Source: Bacillota bacterium
Lineage (GTDB): Bacteria > Bacillota > Clostridia > Christensenellales > CAG-138
Direction of reading: 5' to 3'
DNA length: 29,098 bases
Assembly (NCBI GenBank): GCA_023426265.1
Contig: JAFABA010000159.1
Span: 1 to 29,098, forward strand
The stretch's first letter is position 1, and each line of letters starts with the position of its first letter. Shown here piece after piece: positions 28,182 through 29,098 of this stretch. The notes below the pieces were generated by a model. That model saw only the letters and a program-made list of their open reading frames with translations, did no database searches and was not told the DNA's origin. The position numbers and the translations under genes were made by a program.

Positions 28182-29098
28182 ATGCAGCGGGATTTCTATA
28201 AACGGATATGGGACGGGTTGGATGCAGGAAAGCGCTCCGTCCTGCTGACGGTACTGGGCGAGCAGGGCGCACAAAAGCGGCTGTTTTATGAGGACATGTT
28301 TGCGGGGGAACCGGATGGGCCTCATACTGCGCTTGCAAAAGCGGCGTTTGAGAAGAGCGAGCTAAGTTACCTGCCGCTGCCGGGCGGTTACGCTGCGTTT
28401 GCGGAACCCTTTGTGCCGGAGCCGAGGCTCATCGTATTGGGCGGCGGGCATATCGCGCTCCCCCTGGTGGAGTTTGCCGCCAAATGCGGCTTTGCCGTCA
28501 CCGTTGTGGACGACAGGCCCGCGTTCGCGAACGCCCTCCGGTTCCCGCTCGCACATGAGGTCGTCTGTGAATCGTTTGAGCGGGTGTTCCCCAAACTGCG
28601 GCTGGACCCATATTGCTTTGTGGTGGTCATCACGCGCGGGCACAGGCACGATAAAATGTGCCTGCGGGAGCTGACAAAATATCCTCTTGCCTACCTTGGG
28701 ATGATCGGCTCCAAAAACCGGGTGCGGACCGTTAAGGACTCTTTGCTGGAGGAAGGCGTAGCAGAGGAAGTACTAAACAAGATCTGCGCGCCCATCGGCA
28801 TGAAGATCGGCGCGGTGACGCCTTCGGAGATCGCCGTTTCCATATTGGCCGAGGTGATCCTCTACAAGCGCACGCTTAACAAGGAGGCTTGGCCGGAGCT
28901 GGACCGCGAGGTGCTCTTTGCCTTAAAGGAGGCAAAGGAAGCGCCGTTTGCCATCGTTACCATCATCGAGGCGAAGGGCTCCGCGCCCCGCGGCGCGGGC
29001 GCAAAGCTTCTCGTGTGGCCGGACGGGCGCATCGCCGGGAGCATCGGCGGTGGATGCAGCGAAGGGGAGGCCATGAAAGCGGCCTACGAGGTCATACG
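28182..29098 (+). CDS. XdhC/CoxI-family molybdenum-enzyme accessory protein (C-terminus beyond window)
   Basis: Maturation factor family for molybdenum hydroxylases such as xanthine dehydrogenase. The frame starts at ATG 28182 with GGGGGAA upstream and is open to the window end (305 full codons). Residues 1 to about 80 are unassigned or a degenerate remnant. Next comes a Rossmann XdhC_C domain (about 84-230): VLGGGHIALPLVEFA, VVDDRPAFANALRFP, VVVITRGHRHDKM, YLGMIGSKNRV, APIGMKIGAVTPSEIAVSI and AEVILYKR. After a linker, a CoxI-type domain starts near residue 259: PFAIVTIIEAKGSAPRGAGAKLLV and GSIGGGCSEGEA with its cysteine. Canonical XdhC proteins have the CoxI part first, so the order is reversed. 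The partner molybdoenzyme is not visible. Confidence 0.9.
   Translation, partial: MQRDFYKRIWDGLDAGKRSVLLTVLGEQGAQKRLFYEDMFAGEPDGPHTALAKAAFEKSELSYLPLPGGYAAFAEPFVPEPRLIVLGGGHIALPLVEFAAKCGFAVTVVDDRPAFANALRFPLAHEVVCESFERVFPKLRLDPYCFVVVITRGHRHDKMCLRELTKYPLAYLGMIGSKNRVRTVKDSLLEEGVAEEVLNKICAPIGMKIGAVTPSEIAVSILAEVILYKRTLNKEAWPELDREVLFALKEAKEAPFAIVTIIEAKGSAPRGAGAKLLVWPDGRIAGSIGGGCSEGEAMKAAYEVI

Overview
The window looks like a chromosomal segment of a spore-forming, chemotactic Gram-positive bacterium of class Clostridia. Evidence: SpoVT, B. subtilis-type LigD parts (ligase before polymerase) with Ku, lipoprotein-type sugar-binding protein, AGGAGG-type ribosome binding sites, and generally GC-rich coding sequence interrupted by AT-rich promoters. 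No rRNA, tRNA or CRISPR array was recognised.

Layout. 1-1487 (minus): cheW followed by a methyl-accepting chemotaxis protein (MCP) cut by the window edge. 1613-2483: a compact AT-rich cassette, a 186-aa tyrosine recombinase enclosed by a perfect 20-bp inverted repeat, abutting the cheW promoter region. 2672-3673 (minus): two small membrane proteins (DUF2500 and an unknown). 3798-6128: Ku facing an intact LigD-type polymerase domain and a decayed ATP-dependent ligase gene. 6238-10124: M20 peptidase and C39-like protein pair, GNAT, CPBP protease and a membrane-anchored unknown. 10192-10749 (minus): spoVT, with a duplicated leader. 11210-18097: HxlR-type regulator, then a ribose-type ABC transporter (ATPase, permease, binding lipoprotein), aldehyde dehydrogenase and a KDPG-type aldolase fused to a VOC domain. 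18297-19703 (minus): MATE exporter. 19912-21273: VanY-like carboxypeptidase and a small membrane protein, then a MITE-like repeat. 21665-24106: a second MCP with several HAMP units. 24387-28014: trans-sulfuration enzyme and MalY/PatB-type lyase (minus), divergent from cysteine synthase. 28182-end: XdhC/CoxI-family protein, cut by the window edge.

Most interesting system: the recombinase cassette at 1613-2483 has the architecture of a self-contained DNA inversion switch. The inverted arms are perfect, the recombinase retains its catalytic residues and its own terminator, and an outward sigma-A-like promoter inside the segment points at cheW-MCP in the orientation given. If it inverts, expression of a chemoreceptor operon could be phase variable. 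This is inferred from architecture; inversion itself cannot be seen in one sequence.

Other points of note: Ku and the polymerase are intact beside a ligase that has lost its core; tandem 21-bp-spaced operator-like repeats precede the sugar operon, with a similar motif in the hxlR leader; spoVT carries a diverged second copy of its leader; the trans-sulfuration operon has a long structured leader; and cysK has an 18-bp palindrome over its -10 element.
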